Part shown: piece after piece, positions 15,262 through 23,283 of the stretch
How positions within the stretch are numbered: position 1 is the stretch's first letter
Layout: each line of letters begins with the position of its first letter
Source of the DNA: CAZEHO01 sp964511945
Lineage (GTDB): Bacteria > Actinomycetota > Acidimicrobiia > Spongiisociales > UBA11373
Reading direction: 5' to 3'
Length of the DNA stretch: 63,485 nt
Assembly (NCBI GenBank): GCA_964511945.1
Contig: CAZEHO010000014.1
Coordinates: 1-63,485 of the forward strand
Program-made: the position numbers and the translations under genes
The notes under the pieces: generated by a model
Told to the model about the DNA's origin: nothing
What the model saw: the letters and a program-made list of their open reading frames with translations, nothing else
The model's database searches: none

Positions 15262-16760
15262 CCCTTGGCCGCCGACGAACCCTGCTTCTTCCCGGCGGTC
15301 GATTTGGTCTTCTTGGCTGCCTTCCGCTTCTTCGCCGTGGCGACCTTCTTGGCCGCCTTGGTCAACGCGGCAACCTCGGCCTCGACGTGTTCGCCCAGCT
15401 CGGCGACATCGGGGATGAGGTCGAAATCGGCAGCCAGGCCCCAGTGCAGTGTTCCGTCGTAGGAGAACAGGGCGAACCCGACCCCGTGGGAGGCCCACAG
15501 CGGAACCATCGGGTAGTTGGCCACCATCCGGGCTCCCAGCAGGTACAGCGGGATCTGCGGTCCGGGGACATTGGTGATGGTGAGGTTGAAGGGGCGCAGC
15601 GCCGATGCCGCCATCCGAGCCGCGACCGACAGCAGCGTGCCCGGGGTCCACGAGATGCCCTGGGTGAGCGTGGCTGCCCCGAGCGCCTGCTCGGTCTCCT
15701 TCGAGTAGGTCGTGGCGGCGATCACGGCCTCGAGCCGCTTGACCGCATCCTCCTCGGCGATCGGCAGTTCGATCAGCCACATGGTCACCTGATTGCCGAG
15801 TTCCCCCCGCTGCTCGTCGGTCCGCACGCTGACCGGGACCATGGCGCGAACCTCGGCGTTGGCGACATCGAAGTCACGGTACTCGCACAGGAATCGGCGA
15901 AGAGCGCCCGCAGTGATGGCGATCACCACATCGTTGACGGTGCCGCCTAGTTCGTTCTTGATCAGCTTGATTCCGTCGAGGTCCGAATCGATCCATGCGA
16001 GCCGCCGGTTGGGTCCGATGTCGCCGTTGAGCGGTGTCGGTGTGACATTCGAGAACCAGCCCGATCGGATCGACTGGGTCATCGCGTTCACGCGATGGCG
16101 GATCTCCTCGCTGGTCTCCCGGCTCTCCTCGAGGAATCTACCAACGCTGCGGGATGCGTCGAGGGTGCTGCGGGTCCTGCGCCAGAACTCATCGATAACG
16201 AGTTGTGCGGGCGGCGGAGCCGGACGGGCCTCGTAGTCGTCGGGCTCCGCAACGATGGTGTCGGGGATCGGTGAGAGCAGAATCTTCAGCAGATCGACTC
16301 CGGCGATGCCGTCGATCATGCAGTGGTGGACCTTGGTCACGAGTGCCCAGCGATCCTCCTCCAATCCCTCTACCACCCACACCTCCCACAGCGGTTGTCC
16401 ACGATCGAGGCGGCGGCCGAAGACATGGGCGGCGAACTCTCGCAACTGCTCGGCTGTCCCCGGATGAGGGAGGGCGGTATGGCGAACGTGGCGATCGAGA
16501 CTGAAGTGCTCGTCATCGACCCACACCGGATGCCGCTCGATGGGGATCCACTCGAGACGCTGCCGGTAGCGGGGGATGTACTGAAGGCCGGACTCGATGA
16601 AGCCCCGAATCCGCTCGATGTCGACCCCGCCGGCTTCGGTACGCAGCGGCCCCGACTCGAACACGATCGTCGCCCCGACGTGCATGGGCGTCGAGGGACT
16701 CTCGAGCGCCAGGAACGTCGAGTCGAGGAATGGCAGTCGTTCGTAGTGGCTGTTGCTCAT
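15258..16760 (-). CDS. Wax ester synthase/acyl-CoA:diacylglycerol acyltransferase (WS/DGAT)
   Basis: 500 residues. The catalytic HHxxxDG is HHCMIDG (145-151) after TKV; other family signatures are GRRLDRGQPLWEVWVVEG (115-132), NDVVIAITAGALR and the C-terminal NVPGPQIPLYLLG. It makes triacylglycerol or wax esters from acyl-CoA at the cytoplasmic membrane and storage-lipid droplets, as in Mycobacterium and Rhodococcus. The last ~30 residues are a Lys/Ala/Thr-rich tail unlike most WS/DGATs. ATG 16760 follows a TACGCT box by 9 nt. First gene of a coupled trio with the small gene and the S41 homologue. Confidence 0.95.
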   Translation of the reverse strand: MSNSHYERLPFLDSTFLALESPSTPMHVGATIVFESGPLRTEAGGVDIERIRGFIESGLQYIPRYRQRLEWIPIERHPVWVDDEHFSLDRHVRHTALPHPGTAEQLREFAAHVFGRRLDRGQPLWEVWVVEGLEEDRWALVTKVHHCMIDGIAGVDLLKILLSPIPDTIVAEPDDYEARPAPPPAQLVIDEFWRRTRSTLDASRSVGRFLEESRETSEEIRHRVNAMTQSIRSGWFSNVTPTPLNGDIGPNRRLAWIDSDLDGIKLIKNELGGTVNDVVIAITAGALRRFLCEYRDFDVANAEVRAMVPVSVRTDEQRGELGNQVTMWLIELPIAEEDAVKRLEAVIAATTYSKETEQALGAATLTQGISWTPGTLLSVAARMAASALRPFNLTITNVPGPQIPLYLLGARMVANYPMVPLWASHGVGFALFSYDGTLHWGLAADFDLIPDVAELGEHVEAEVAALTKAAKKVATAKKRKAAKKTKSTAGKKQGSSAAKG

Positions 16761-16802
16761 TCGCGTTCAAGCGTACGTCGCCCGCTGGGATCGCGGGCCT
16801 CC

Positions 16803-16808
16803 TAACCT
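16803..16808 (+). promoter_or_regulatory. -10 box (TAACCT), leaderless
   Basis: TAACCT, 6-nt spacer CGCCCG, then GTG 16815. Confidence 0.55.
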
Positions 16809-16814
16809 CGCCCG

Positions 16815-17711
16815 GTGGCATCTCGCATCATCACCAGCCCCCTTCCGATCGACCTCCGGCAGTCGGTGGGTTCAATCCCGGCGGGAGCAGGGGACCCGTC
16901 GGTCCTGACGGGACCCGATGAAGCAGTCGTCGCAACGAGGACGCCGTCCGGACCCGGGACGATCCGATTCACCGGTAGCGGGAGGACCGTTTCCGCGGAG
17001 GCCTGGGGGCCCGGAGCAGGGTGGTTGCTCGAGCATTCGCCGGAGATGTGCGGAGCGACCGATGACCTGACCGGATTCGAGCCGACGCACCGCATCGTGG
17101 ACCAGTTGGCCCGGAAACACCGCGGGATACGCGTCATCCGTAGCAGCGCCGTCGTCGAGACCATGATCCGCGTCATCGTCGGTCAGAAGGTCACCGGGAA
17201 GGAGGCCAAGGACGGGTACCGCCGGATGGCTAGAGCCCTCGGAGAGCCGGCTCCGGGTCCGGCCGATCTGCTCCTGCCACCGGATCCCGAGATGCTGGCC
17301 GGTCTCGCCTATCACCGTTTTCACCCCTGGGGGATCGAGCGCAAGCGAGCGGAGACGATTCTGCGAGTCGCCAAGCGCCGGGGCCGCCTTGCAGAGACAG
17401 CCGCGATGCCACTGGAGGACGCGTACCGCCGCCTCAGTGCGGTGCAAGGGATCGGTCCGTGGACGATCGGCATCGTGGGCGGGACGGCGCTCGGCGACCC
17501 CGACGCCGTCCCGATCGGCGACCACAACATCCCACACATGGTGAGTTGGCTGCTGGCGGGAGAGCCCAGGGCGAGTGACGATCGCATGCTGGAGTTGCTC
17601 GAGCCATATCGAGGCCACCGCGGACGAGTGGTTCGGCTCCTCAAAGCATCGAGGGTGAAAGCGCCGCGGTATGGACCACGACTCCCGGCACGAGAGATCC
17701 GCCGAAGCTGA
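16815..17711 (+). CDS. HhH-GPD DNA glycosylase (AlkA-like)
   Basis: 298 residues. The helix-hairpin-helix is VQGIGPWTIGIVGG (about 210-223) and the catalytic Asp is D236 in PIGDHNI, with the expected spacing for HhH-GPD enzymes. An N-terminal beta domain of about 100 residues matches the AlkA/OGG1 layout. It should remove alkylated bases in the cytoplasm. GTG start, leaderless by the TAACCT box. Convergent with the exchanger gene; the 58-nt gap shows no strong hairpin. Confidence 0.9.
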   Translation: MASRIITSPLPIDLRQSVGSIPAGAGDPSVLTGPDEAVVATRTPSGPGTIRFTGSGRTVSAEAWGPGAGWLLEHSPEMCGATDDLTGFEPTHRIVDQLARKHRGIRVIRSSAVVETMIRVIVGQKVTGKEAKDGYRRMARALGEPAPGPADLLLPPDPEMLAGLAYHRFHPWGIERKRAETILRVAKRRGRLAETAAMPLEDAYRRLSAVQGIGPWTIGIVGGTALGDPDAVPIGDHNIPHMVSWLLAGEPRASDDRMLELLEPYRGHRGRVVRLLKASRVKAPRYGPRLPAREIRRS

Positions 17712-17769
17712 GCGACGAGGCATCGTGCTCCGTCCAGTTCCCGGTATCACACCCCAGCAAGCCCGGGTG

Positions 17770-18720
17770 CTACGCCTGCCCCGCCACCGCCACGAACGCA
17801 ATGAAGACGGCAAGCAGCACGGCACCCTCCCAGCGCGCCAGACGGCGGCCGGTGATGACGAAGATCCCGGTTCCCACCCCCGAGCCGACCATGAACAGCA
17901 GGGCGTTGCGGAATGAAGCGTCGGCGCCTCCCGGCCCGACCAGTGCCGCGGTACCGGCAACCATAAAGGTATTGAACAGATTGGAACCGAGCACGTTGCC
18001 GAGGATCAAGTCGGTCTGATTCCGCCGTGCCGCCGCCATGGCGGTGGCCAACTCGGGAAGGCTGGTGCCGACGGACACGATCACGAGACCGACGAAAGCC
18101 GCAGAGATCCCGAGTTCGACGGCCAGGTCACTTGCACCGCGGACCAGCAGGTCGGCTCCAAGCAGCGTCAGCGCAAGAGTCCCGAGCCCGACGAGCGCCT
18201 CGTTCCGCGTCTTGAAGTCCTCACCGGTCTCGTCCTCCTCGGAAGCGACCGGAGCCTTGCCTTCGGCTGCGTCTTTGCGAGCCCAGGTCACGAGGAGGAT
18301 GGCCGATGCCACCATGCCCAGCAGTAGCGCCGTGCCCTCGATCCGGCCCAGTTCGAGGTTCCAGAGCAGCAGCGCAAAGATGATCAAGGCGCTGAACATC
18401 AGGGCACCTTCGCGGCGCATCGTCGACAACCGGGACACGACCGGCCCCACCAGCGCAGTCGACCCCAGGACCAGGGTCATGTTGGCGGTGTTCGATCCCA
18501 CCACGTTGCCGAGGGCGAGGTCGATCTCGCCCCTGCCGGAAGCGAGGGCCGATACCAGCAGTTCCGGAGCTGAGGTTCCCAGACCGATGACGAGCGCGCC
18601 GATGAGGATCGGCGAAAGCCCCAGGGCCCGTGACAGGCGGGCGGCCGACAGCACGAATCGATCTGCGGCCAGGGTGAGGAGGATCAGTCCTCCAAGCAGC
18701 AGCAGTACGGCGGTGAGCAC
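17770..18720 (-). CDS. Calcium/sodium antiporter (YrbG/CaCA family)
   Basis: 316 residues, about ten membrane helices in two inverted halves. Each half carries the alpha-repeat: GTSAPELLVS with GNVVGSNTAN in the first and GTSLPELATAM with GNVLGSNLFN in the second, the cation-binding motifs of CaCA exchangers. A cytoplasmic loop at about 155-175 (EGKAPVASEEDETGED) is acidic. It probably extrudes Ca2+ using Na+ or H+. GTG 18720 follows TACGAT by 8 nt. Confidence 0.93.
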   Translation of the reverse strand: MLTAVLLLLGGLILLTLAADRFVLSAARLSRALGLSPILIGALVIGLGTSAPELLVSALASGRGEIDLALGNVVGSNTANMTLVLGSTALVGPVVSRLSTMRREGALMFSALIIFALLLWNLELGRIEGTALLLGMVASAILLVTWARKDAAEGKAPVASEEDETGEDFKTRNEALVGLGTLALTLLGADLLVRGASDLAVELGISAAFVGLVIVSVGTSLPELATAMAAARRNQTDLILGNVLGSNLFNTFMVAGTAALVGPGGADASFRNALLFMVGSGVGTGIFVITGRRLARWEGAVLLAVFIAFVAVAGQA

Positions 18721-18728
18721 GGAGATGG

Positions 18729-18734
18729 ATCGTA
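18729..18734 (-). promoter_or_regulatory. -10 box (TACGAT), leaderless
   Basis: On the minus strand, TACGAT then 8 nt then GTG 18720 of the exchanger. Confidence 0.45.
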
Positions 18735-18756
18735 CCGGGCGGCCGGGGGATGGTGC

Positions 18757-19200
18757 TCAGCTGCCGTCCAACCGATCGAGCAGCCGGTTCATGATCGCGC
18801 TCAGCGTCGCTGCCTCCTCATCCGACACGTGGTCGCTGAAGTGCCGGCGGATCCCGCGCAGGTGCGATGGCGCCGCGGCAGCAAATACCCGGCGACCCTC
18901 GGCCGTCATCACCAATTGCGTTCCTCGTCGATCGGTCTCGCAGGGCTCCCGGACGACCAATCCCTTCGCTTCCATCCGCTCGACGAAGCGGGTTGCCGCA
19001 CTGCGGCTCAGCAGCAGTGAGTCCGCGAGCTCATGCATCCGAAGCGACCCATCGGCTGACTCACTGAGGTAGAGCAGCACTTCGTACCACGACAGCGGGA
19101 TATCGTGCTGCTCTTTCATCTCGGCGGCGAGGACGTCGACCAACGCCGCGTGGACGGTCAACAGGCGTCGCCAGGCGCTGAGCTGCAAGTCGTCGGTCAC
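18757..19200 (-). CDS. MarR-family transcriptional regulator
   Basis: 147 residues. The winged helix-turn-helix reads MHELADSLLLSRSAATRFVE, then the wing with EPCETDRRGTQLVMTAEG; flanking helices match MarR dimers. MarR proteins usually repress themselves and a divergent gene and release DNA on binding small aromatic or oxidised ligands. GTG 19200 has GGAG 5 nt upstream. A perfect inverted repeat lies between it and the divergent MBL-hydrolase gene. Confidence 0.93.
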   Translation of the reverse strand: MTDDLQLSAWRRLLTVHAALVDVLAAEMKEQHDIPLSWYEVLLYLSESADGSLRMHELADSLLLSRSAATRFVERMEAKGLVVREPCETDRRGTQLVMTAEGRRVFAAAAPSHLRGIRRHFSDHVSDEEAATLSAIMNRLLDRLDGS

Positions 19201-19215
19201 AACTCCGGGATCTTA

Positions 19216-19230
19216 GTTGCAAACTGCAAC
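19216..19230. promoter_or_regulatory. MarR operator candidate
   Basis: GTTGCAAACTGCAAC is a perfect inverted repeat with 6-bp arms and a 3-bp centre. Adjoining it on the minus strand is TAAGAT (19210-19215), the likely -10 of the MarR gene; the -35 region of the divergent gene lies on its other side. Binding here could block both promoters. Confidence 0.6.
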
Positions 19231-19253
19231 CACCTCGGCTCTCAGCGTCCCGG

Positions 19254-19259
19254 TACCCT
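19254..19259 (+). promoter_or_regulatory. -10 box (TACCCT), leaderless
   Basis: TACCCT, 7-nt spacer, then ATG 19267. Confidence 0.55.
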
Positions 19260-19266
19260 GCGCGAT

Positions 19267-20073
19267 ATGAGCGACTGGAACGCGATCAGCGATGGTGTGT
19301 TCGTGAAGCGCTACGCGTCTCTAGACCTCAACATCGGGGCCGTCATCTGCGGTGAAGGCGTGGCTCTCATCGACACCCGCGCCACGCTGGTCCAGGCCCG
19401 AGAGCTCCGCGAAGACGTCGCCCGGCTGACATCGAAGCCGGTGGCGTGGGTGGTCAACACTCACCACCACTGGGATCACACGTTCGGCAATGCGGAGTTC
19501 GCCCCGGCGCCGATCTGGGGCCACAGCAGATGTGCGGACTGGCTGCGACTGCGCGGCGAATCGATGAAGGCGCAACTGAAGCAGTGGGCCCCCGACCACG
19601 CCGCCGATTTCGACGAGGTCGCGATCGTTCCGCCCGACCACACCTTCGACACCGAGGAGATCCTCACCCTCAGCGGCAGGAGCATCCACCTCCGCCACCT
19701 CGGGCGGGGGCACACCGACAACGACGTCATCATCGAGATTCCTGATGCCGGCGTGGTGTTTGCCGGAGACCTGATTGAAGAAGGCAATCCCCCAGCCTTT
19801 CAGGATTCCTTCCCGCTCGAATGGGCCGACACGGCGCGCCGTCTCGCAGACCGCTGTGGTGGGGCGGTGGTTCCCGGACACGGAGCGGTGGTGGATCGTG
19901 CGTTCGTGGAGGCGCAGCAACGCGACCTGGCATCGCTCGCCGAGATAGCAGCCGACCGGCACGCATCGGGGATGTCGATCAAGGAGGCTGCCGGGGTGCC
20001 CGGACCGTTCCCGGAGCAGGTGATGGAGCACGCGTTTGGCCGCGCCTGGCCGACGCTGGACATGAGCCGATGA
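19267..20073 (+). CDS. MBL-fold metallo-hydrolase
   Basis: 268 residues. The metal site is HHHWDH (66-71), with a third His in GRGHTDND and the bridging Asp in FAGDLIEEG, all consistent with a two-zinc hydrolase. No signal peptide, so cytoplasmic. Lactonase, thioesterase or quinoprotein-relay-type activity are all possible. ATG 19267 (MSDWNAISDG) is preferred over upstream starts because of the TACCCT box 7 nt before. ATGA overlap with the next hydrolase shows coupling; both are probably controlled by the divergent MarR. Confidence 0.88.
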   Translation: MSDWNAISDGVFVKRYASLDLNIGAVICGEGVALIDTRATLVQARELREDVARLTSKPVAWVVNTHHHWDHTFGNAEFAPAPIWGHSRCADWLRLRGESMKAQLKQWAPDHAADFDEVAIVPPDHTFDTEEILTLSGRSIHLRHLGRGHTDNDVIIEIPDAGVVFAGDLIEEGNPPAFQDSFPLEWADTARRLADRCGGAVVPGHGAVVDRAFVEAQQRDLASLAEIAADRHASGMSIKEAAGVPGPFPEQVMEHAFGRAWPTLDMSR

Positions 20074-20951
20074 GCGACGCACCGGCATGGTTCCAGGACG
20101 CTCTGGCCGCGCCGCGCCGGGAACGGAGCGTTGAGGTTCAAGGGGCACCGGTCCGCTACTTCTCCTGGGGCGAGCAAGGCCGGCCGGGGATCGTCTTCAT
20201 CCACGGAGGAGCGGCCCACGCCCACTGGTGGAGCTTCGTCGCGCCGCTCTTCGCTCACCAATGGCACGCAGTCGCGCTCGACCTGACCGGGCATGGGGAC
20301 AGTGGCCGGCGGGACCGCTACGCCCACGAGATTTGGGCGGAGGAGGTGATGGCGGTAGCGGATGATGCCGGATTCCCCGGTCCGCCGGTGGTCGTCGGTC
20401 ACAGCCTTGGAGGCCTCGTCGCCATCCAGACCGCCGCCACCTACGGCGATGCACTCGCCGGAGCCGTCATCGTGGACAGCCCGGTACGGAGACCGGACCC
20501 GGAGTCACAAGCCCGGGCTCGCGGACAGGTCTTCCGCAATCCCGGCGTGTATCCCGATCTCGAGACTGCACTGGCCCGGTTCAAGCTGGTCCCGCCGCAG
20601 CCGGTCGAGCATCCATGGATCGTCGACCACGTGGCCCGCTATTCGCTCCGGCAGACCGACAGGGGTTGGACCTGGAAGTTCGATCCACACCTCTTCACCC
20701 ACACGATGATCTCGATGCGGGATCAATTGCAGGCCGTCAAGTGCCGTGTGGCGCTGTTTCGTGGTGAACTCAGTGCGGTGGTTCCGGCCGACACCGCCGA
20801 GTACATGTACGAGCTGCTCGAACGCAACGCGCCTGTGGTGTCCATCCCCGAAGCCCGCCATCACCTATTCCTGGATCAGCCGATCGCATTCGTCGCCGCG
20901 CTGCGGACCCTGCTTCGGGATTGGGAGCACTCGGTTCCCAAACGCGAGTAG
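20070..20951 (+). CDS. Alpha/beta hydrolase, MarR-linked operon
   Basis: 293 residues. HGGAAHAHWW oxyanion loop, DLTGHGDSG, nucleophile elbow VVGHSLGGL, late acid region FRGELSAVVP (Glu rather than Asp) and catalytic His in EARHHLFLD. Soluble, single-domain. It starts in the ATGA that ends the MBL hydrolase. The pair suggests two-step hydrolysis of an ester or lactone whose presence is sensed by MarR; inference from layout only. Confidence 0.85.
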   Translation: MSDAPAWFQDALAAPRRERSVEVQGAPVRYFSWGEQGRPGIVFIHGGAAHAHWWSFVAPLFAHQWHAVALDLTGHGDSGRRDRYAHEIWAEEVMAVADDAGFPGPPVVVGHSLGGLVAIQTAATYGDALAGAVIVDSPVRRPDPESQARARGQVFRNPGVYPDLETALARFKLVPPQPVEHPWIVDHVARYSLRQTDRGWTWKFDPHLFTHTMISMRDQLQAVKCRVALFRGELSAVVPADTAEYMYELLERNAPVVSIPEARHHLFLDQPIAFVAALRTLLRDWEHSVPKRE

Positions 20952-20999
20952 CTCGGGATCTCCGCAATCCGGCGAGTCGCGACTTGCGCTTCGCGAGGT

Positions 21000-21674
21000 T
21001 CAGTGGAGCGGCTCGATGCACTCGGCGAAGTTGTTTTTGACGCTGTTCACCAGCGTGGACACCGGATACTCCGCAAGCAGGTCCTCGGGTGCCGGTCGCA
21101 GCATCGTGGCGAGCTGATCGAGATCTGAGAACTCGCGGTCGAGCCAGGCGTCCCAGTGCTCGGGACTCAGGATCACCGGCATGCGATTGTGAATCGGCGT
21201 GAGCAGATCATTCGGTTCGGTCGTGACGATCGTGCAACTCGTGAGGCGTTCTTCGGTCTGCGAGTCGCGCCACGAGGCCCACAGTCCGGCGAATCCGACC
21301 GGCTCACCGGGACGGTGGATGTAGTGCGGCAGCTTGCCGGTCTCAGCCCGACGCTCCCACTCGTAGAACCCGTCGGCGGGAACGATGCAGCGCTTGCGCG
21401 AGAACGAGTCCTTGAACGCCGCCTTGGTGGCAAGCGTCTCGGCCCGGGCATTGATGTGCTTGGCACCGATCCTCAAGTCCTTGGCCCACCACGGGATCAG
21501 ACCCCAACGGAAGGAGCCGAGCAGCCGGCGGTCGTCGTGCTCGGCTATCGCGTACACCCGATCGGTCGGTGCAACGTTGTAGGACGGAGCCAGCCGCTCG
21601 CTGATGGCGAGATCGGCACCGAAGTAGTCGGCGTAGTCCGCCGGGTCGAGAGCCTGCACAAAGCGTCCGCACAT
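21000..21674 (-). CDS. SRAP-domain protein (YedK/HMCES-like)
   Basis: 224 residues from MCGRF, which fixes the start at 21674: after Met removal Cys2 is the residue that cross-links to abasic sites in single-stranded DNA. Other conserved parts are present: HINARAET, DGFYEW and the late His in IHNRMP. It shields abasic sites during replication and is often SOS-linked. No LexA box is evident to me. Convergent with the preceding operon. Confidence 0.95.
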   Translation of the reverse strand: MCGRFVQALDPADYADYFGADLAISERLAPSYNVAPTDRVYAIAEHDDRRLLGSFRWGLIPWWAKDLRIGAKHINARAETLATKAAFKDSFSRKRCIVPADGFYEWERRAETGKLPHYIHRPGEPVGFAGLWASWRDSQTEERLTSCTIVTTEPNDLLTPIHNRMPVILSPEHWDAWLDREFSDLDQLATMLRPAPEDLLAEYPVSTLVNSVKNNFAECIEPLH

Positions 21675-21727
21675 ATGGGCATGATCGCGCGTCGTACCAG
21701 TCACGCGCGGATCCCCGCTCGAGGAGA

Positions 21728-21780
21728 TCAGAGATCAGAGTTCAGAGGTCGAAGGACCGACCGGGCTGTCTGATCTCTGA
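21728..21780. repeat. 12-bp inverted repeat with 29-nt loop
   Basis: Arms TCAGAGATCAGA (21728-21739) and TCTGATCTCTGA (21769-21780) are perfect complements. They sit between the SRAP gene's start and the terminator of the permease gene. Role unknown. Confidence 0.5.
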
Positions 21781-21789
21781 CCCCAATGA

Positions 21790-21817
21790 GTTGGGCCGCC
21801 CCGGAGGGCGGCCCAAC
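21790..21817 (-). terminator. Hairpin terminator of the NCS2 permease gene
   Basis: Perfect 12-bp stem (arms GTTGGGCCGCCC and GGGCGGCCCAAC, 4-nt loop), 25 nt past the stop at 21842. No U-tract follows, as is common in high-G+C genomes. Confidence 0.7.
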
Positions 21818-21841
21818 AGATCGGTTTGACCTGAAGCGCGA

Positions 21842-23101
21842 CTATTCGCCTTCAACGAGCTCCCGACCCGGGAGGATCAGGTTGGCTGCGACGCCGACAA
21901 CGGCACCAAGCGCCAGACCGGAGATCTGGATATTGGTGTCGCCGAAGCTGATCGTCAGCGGCGACGAGAGGCCGCTCACACCGAGCCCGAACACGAGGAT
22001 CAGGCCGGCAATGATCATGTTGCGAGCCTTGGTGAAGTCCACCTTGCCCTCGACCAGCGAGCGCATGCCGACGGCGGCGATCATGCCGAAGAGCACAACC
22101 GAGAGGCCGCCGAGCACCGGGACCGGCACCGTGCGGAGCAGTCCTCCGAACTTCGGGATGAAGCCCAGGAGGATCGCAAAACCGGCGGCGATCCGCAGCA
22201 CCATCGGGTCGTAGACCCGAGTGACTGCGAGCACGCCGGTGTTCTCCGAGTACGTCGTGTTGGGCGGACCGCCCAGGAAGCCGGCCGCCATGGTGGCGAG
22301 ACCGTCACCCATCAGGGTGCGGTGCACACCGGGCTCCTTGAAGAAGTCCTTCCCGACGACCCGGCCGTTGGCCAGGATGTCGCCGACATGCTCGATCATC
22401 GTCACGAAGGCGATCGGTGCGATCAGGATGATGATGTCCCAATCGAACGTGGTCGACCATGTGAAGTCCGGCCACGCCAACCAATCGGCGTTCCTCAGAG
22501 CATCGAACGGCATGCTGAAGTCGGTGACCCCACTCCAGAACCAGGCGAAGAAGAAGCCCACGATGAACCCGGTGAGAATCGGGAGCATCCTGAACAGGCC
22601 CTTGAAGTAGATCGCGGCGACGATCGTGGCCAGCAAGGTCACGACCGCGACGATCCACTCTCCCTCAGCCTGGCTGATGGCAATGGGTGCCAGCGTGATA
22701 CCGATCACCGCAATGACCGGACCCGTCACGATCGGCGGGAAGATCTTCCGGATGAATCCGGGGCCCACGAGGGCCACGATCCCCGCCATGATCAGGTACA
22801 TCAAGCCGGCACACAGAATGCCGATGCCGATCGCCGACCAATTCGGCTCGGCGGACAATGCTGCTGCCGCCAGGATCGGCGGGATGAAGGCGAAGGACGA
22901 CCCCAGGAAGACCGGGACCATCATCTTCGTCACCAGGTGGAACAGCAGAGTGCCGACGCCGGCAGAGATCAGGGCGACCGACGGGTCGAGGCCGGTAATC
23001 AGCGGAACCAGGATCGTGGCACCGAACATGGCCACGGTGTGCTGGAAGCCCAATACGACCCGGCTCTCATTCCTTAGGTCGTCGTTGATGGATGCTGCCA
23101 T
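21842..23101 (-). CDS. Uracil/xanthine permease (NCS2 family)
   Basis: 419 residues and about 14 hydrophobic segments. Family marks: GFQHTVAMFGATILVP at the N-terminus, GSSFAFIPP (substrate-site helix), TMIEHVGDI and GGPPNTTYSENTG (nucleobase-binding half-helix region) and GGLSVVLFGM. It imports uracil or purines by proton symport. ATG 23101 with GGGGAG 9-10 nt upstream. A hairpin in the 5' leader may control it. Confidence 0.94.
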   Translation of the reverse strand: MAASINDDLRNESRVVLGFQHTVAMFGATILVPLITGLDPSVALISAGVGTLLFHLVTKMMVPVFLGSSFAFIPPILAAAALSAEPNWSAIGIGILCAGLMYLIMAGIVALVGPGFIRKIFPPIVTGPVIAVIGITLAPIAISQAEGEWIVAVVTLLATIVAAIYFKGLFRMLPILTGFIVGFFFAWFWSGVTDFSMPFDALRNADWLAWPDFTWSTTFDWDIIILIAPIAFVTMIEHVGDILANGRVVGKDFFKEPGVHRTLMGDGLATMAAGFLGGPPNTTYSENTGVLAVTRVYDPMVLRIAAGFAILLGFIPKFGGLLRTVPVPVLGGLSVVLFGMIAAVGMRSLVEGKVDFTKARNMIIAGLILVFGLGVSGLSSPLTISFGDTNIQISGLALGAVVGVAANLILPGRELVEGE

Positions 23102-23125
23102 CTATCACTCCCCACATAGACAGGA

Positions 23126-23147
23126 ACGCCGCCAACGAGGGCGGCGT
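23126..23147 (-). promoter_or_regulatory. Hairpin in the 5' leader of the permease gene
   Basis: Perfect 8-bp stem (ACGCCGCC and GGCGGCGT) with a 6-nt loop, 25 nt before ATG 23101. Possible attenuator or protein-binding site; no anti-structure seen. Confidence 0.4.
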
Positions 23148-23236
23148 CTACATCACACGGAAACGTCGATGACGTTCATCACAGGTTTTGACCCTAACGA
23201 CGCCCCTCTTGGTTACGTCGGGATTCCCGGGATTAG

Positions 23237-23245
23237 TTATCCACA
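23237..23245 (+). promoter_or_regulatory. Single consensus DnaA box
   Basis: TTATCCACA, exact consensus, lying between the permease gene's leader and the end of the giant membrane gene. Alone, it may be chance. Confidence 0.3.
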
Positions 23246-23283
23246 AGTTGGGAGGGTGCGAGCTTCGGAGCTTCGAGACAGCA

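Noticed and set aside
18038..19072. Long open plus-strand frames opposite the exchanger and MarR genes
   Set aside because: Ser/Arg/Pro-rich low-complexity translation, no motif, and the minus strand encodes two clear families. Typical antisense shadow in G+C-rich DNA.
23237..23245. Replication origin at the DnaA box
   Set aside because: Only one box, no dnaA/dnaN/gyrB neighbours and no A/T-rich unwinding element.
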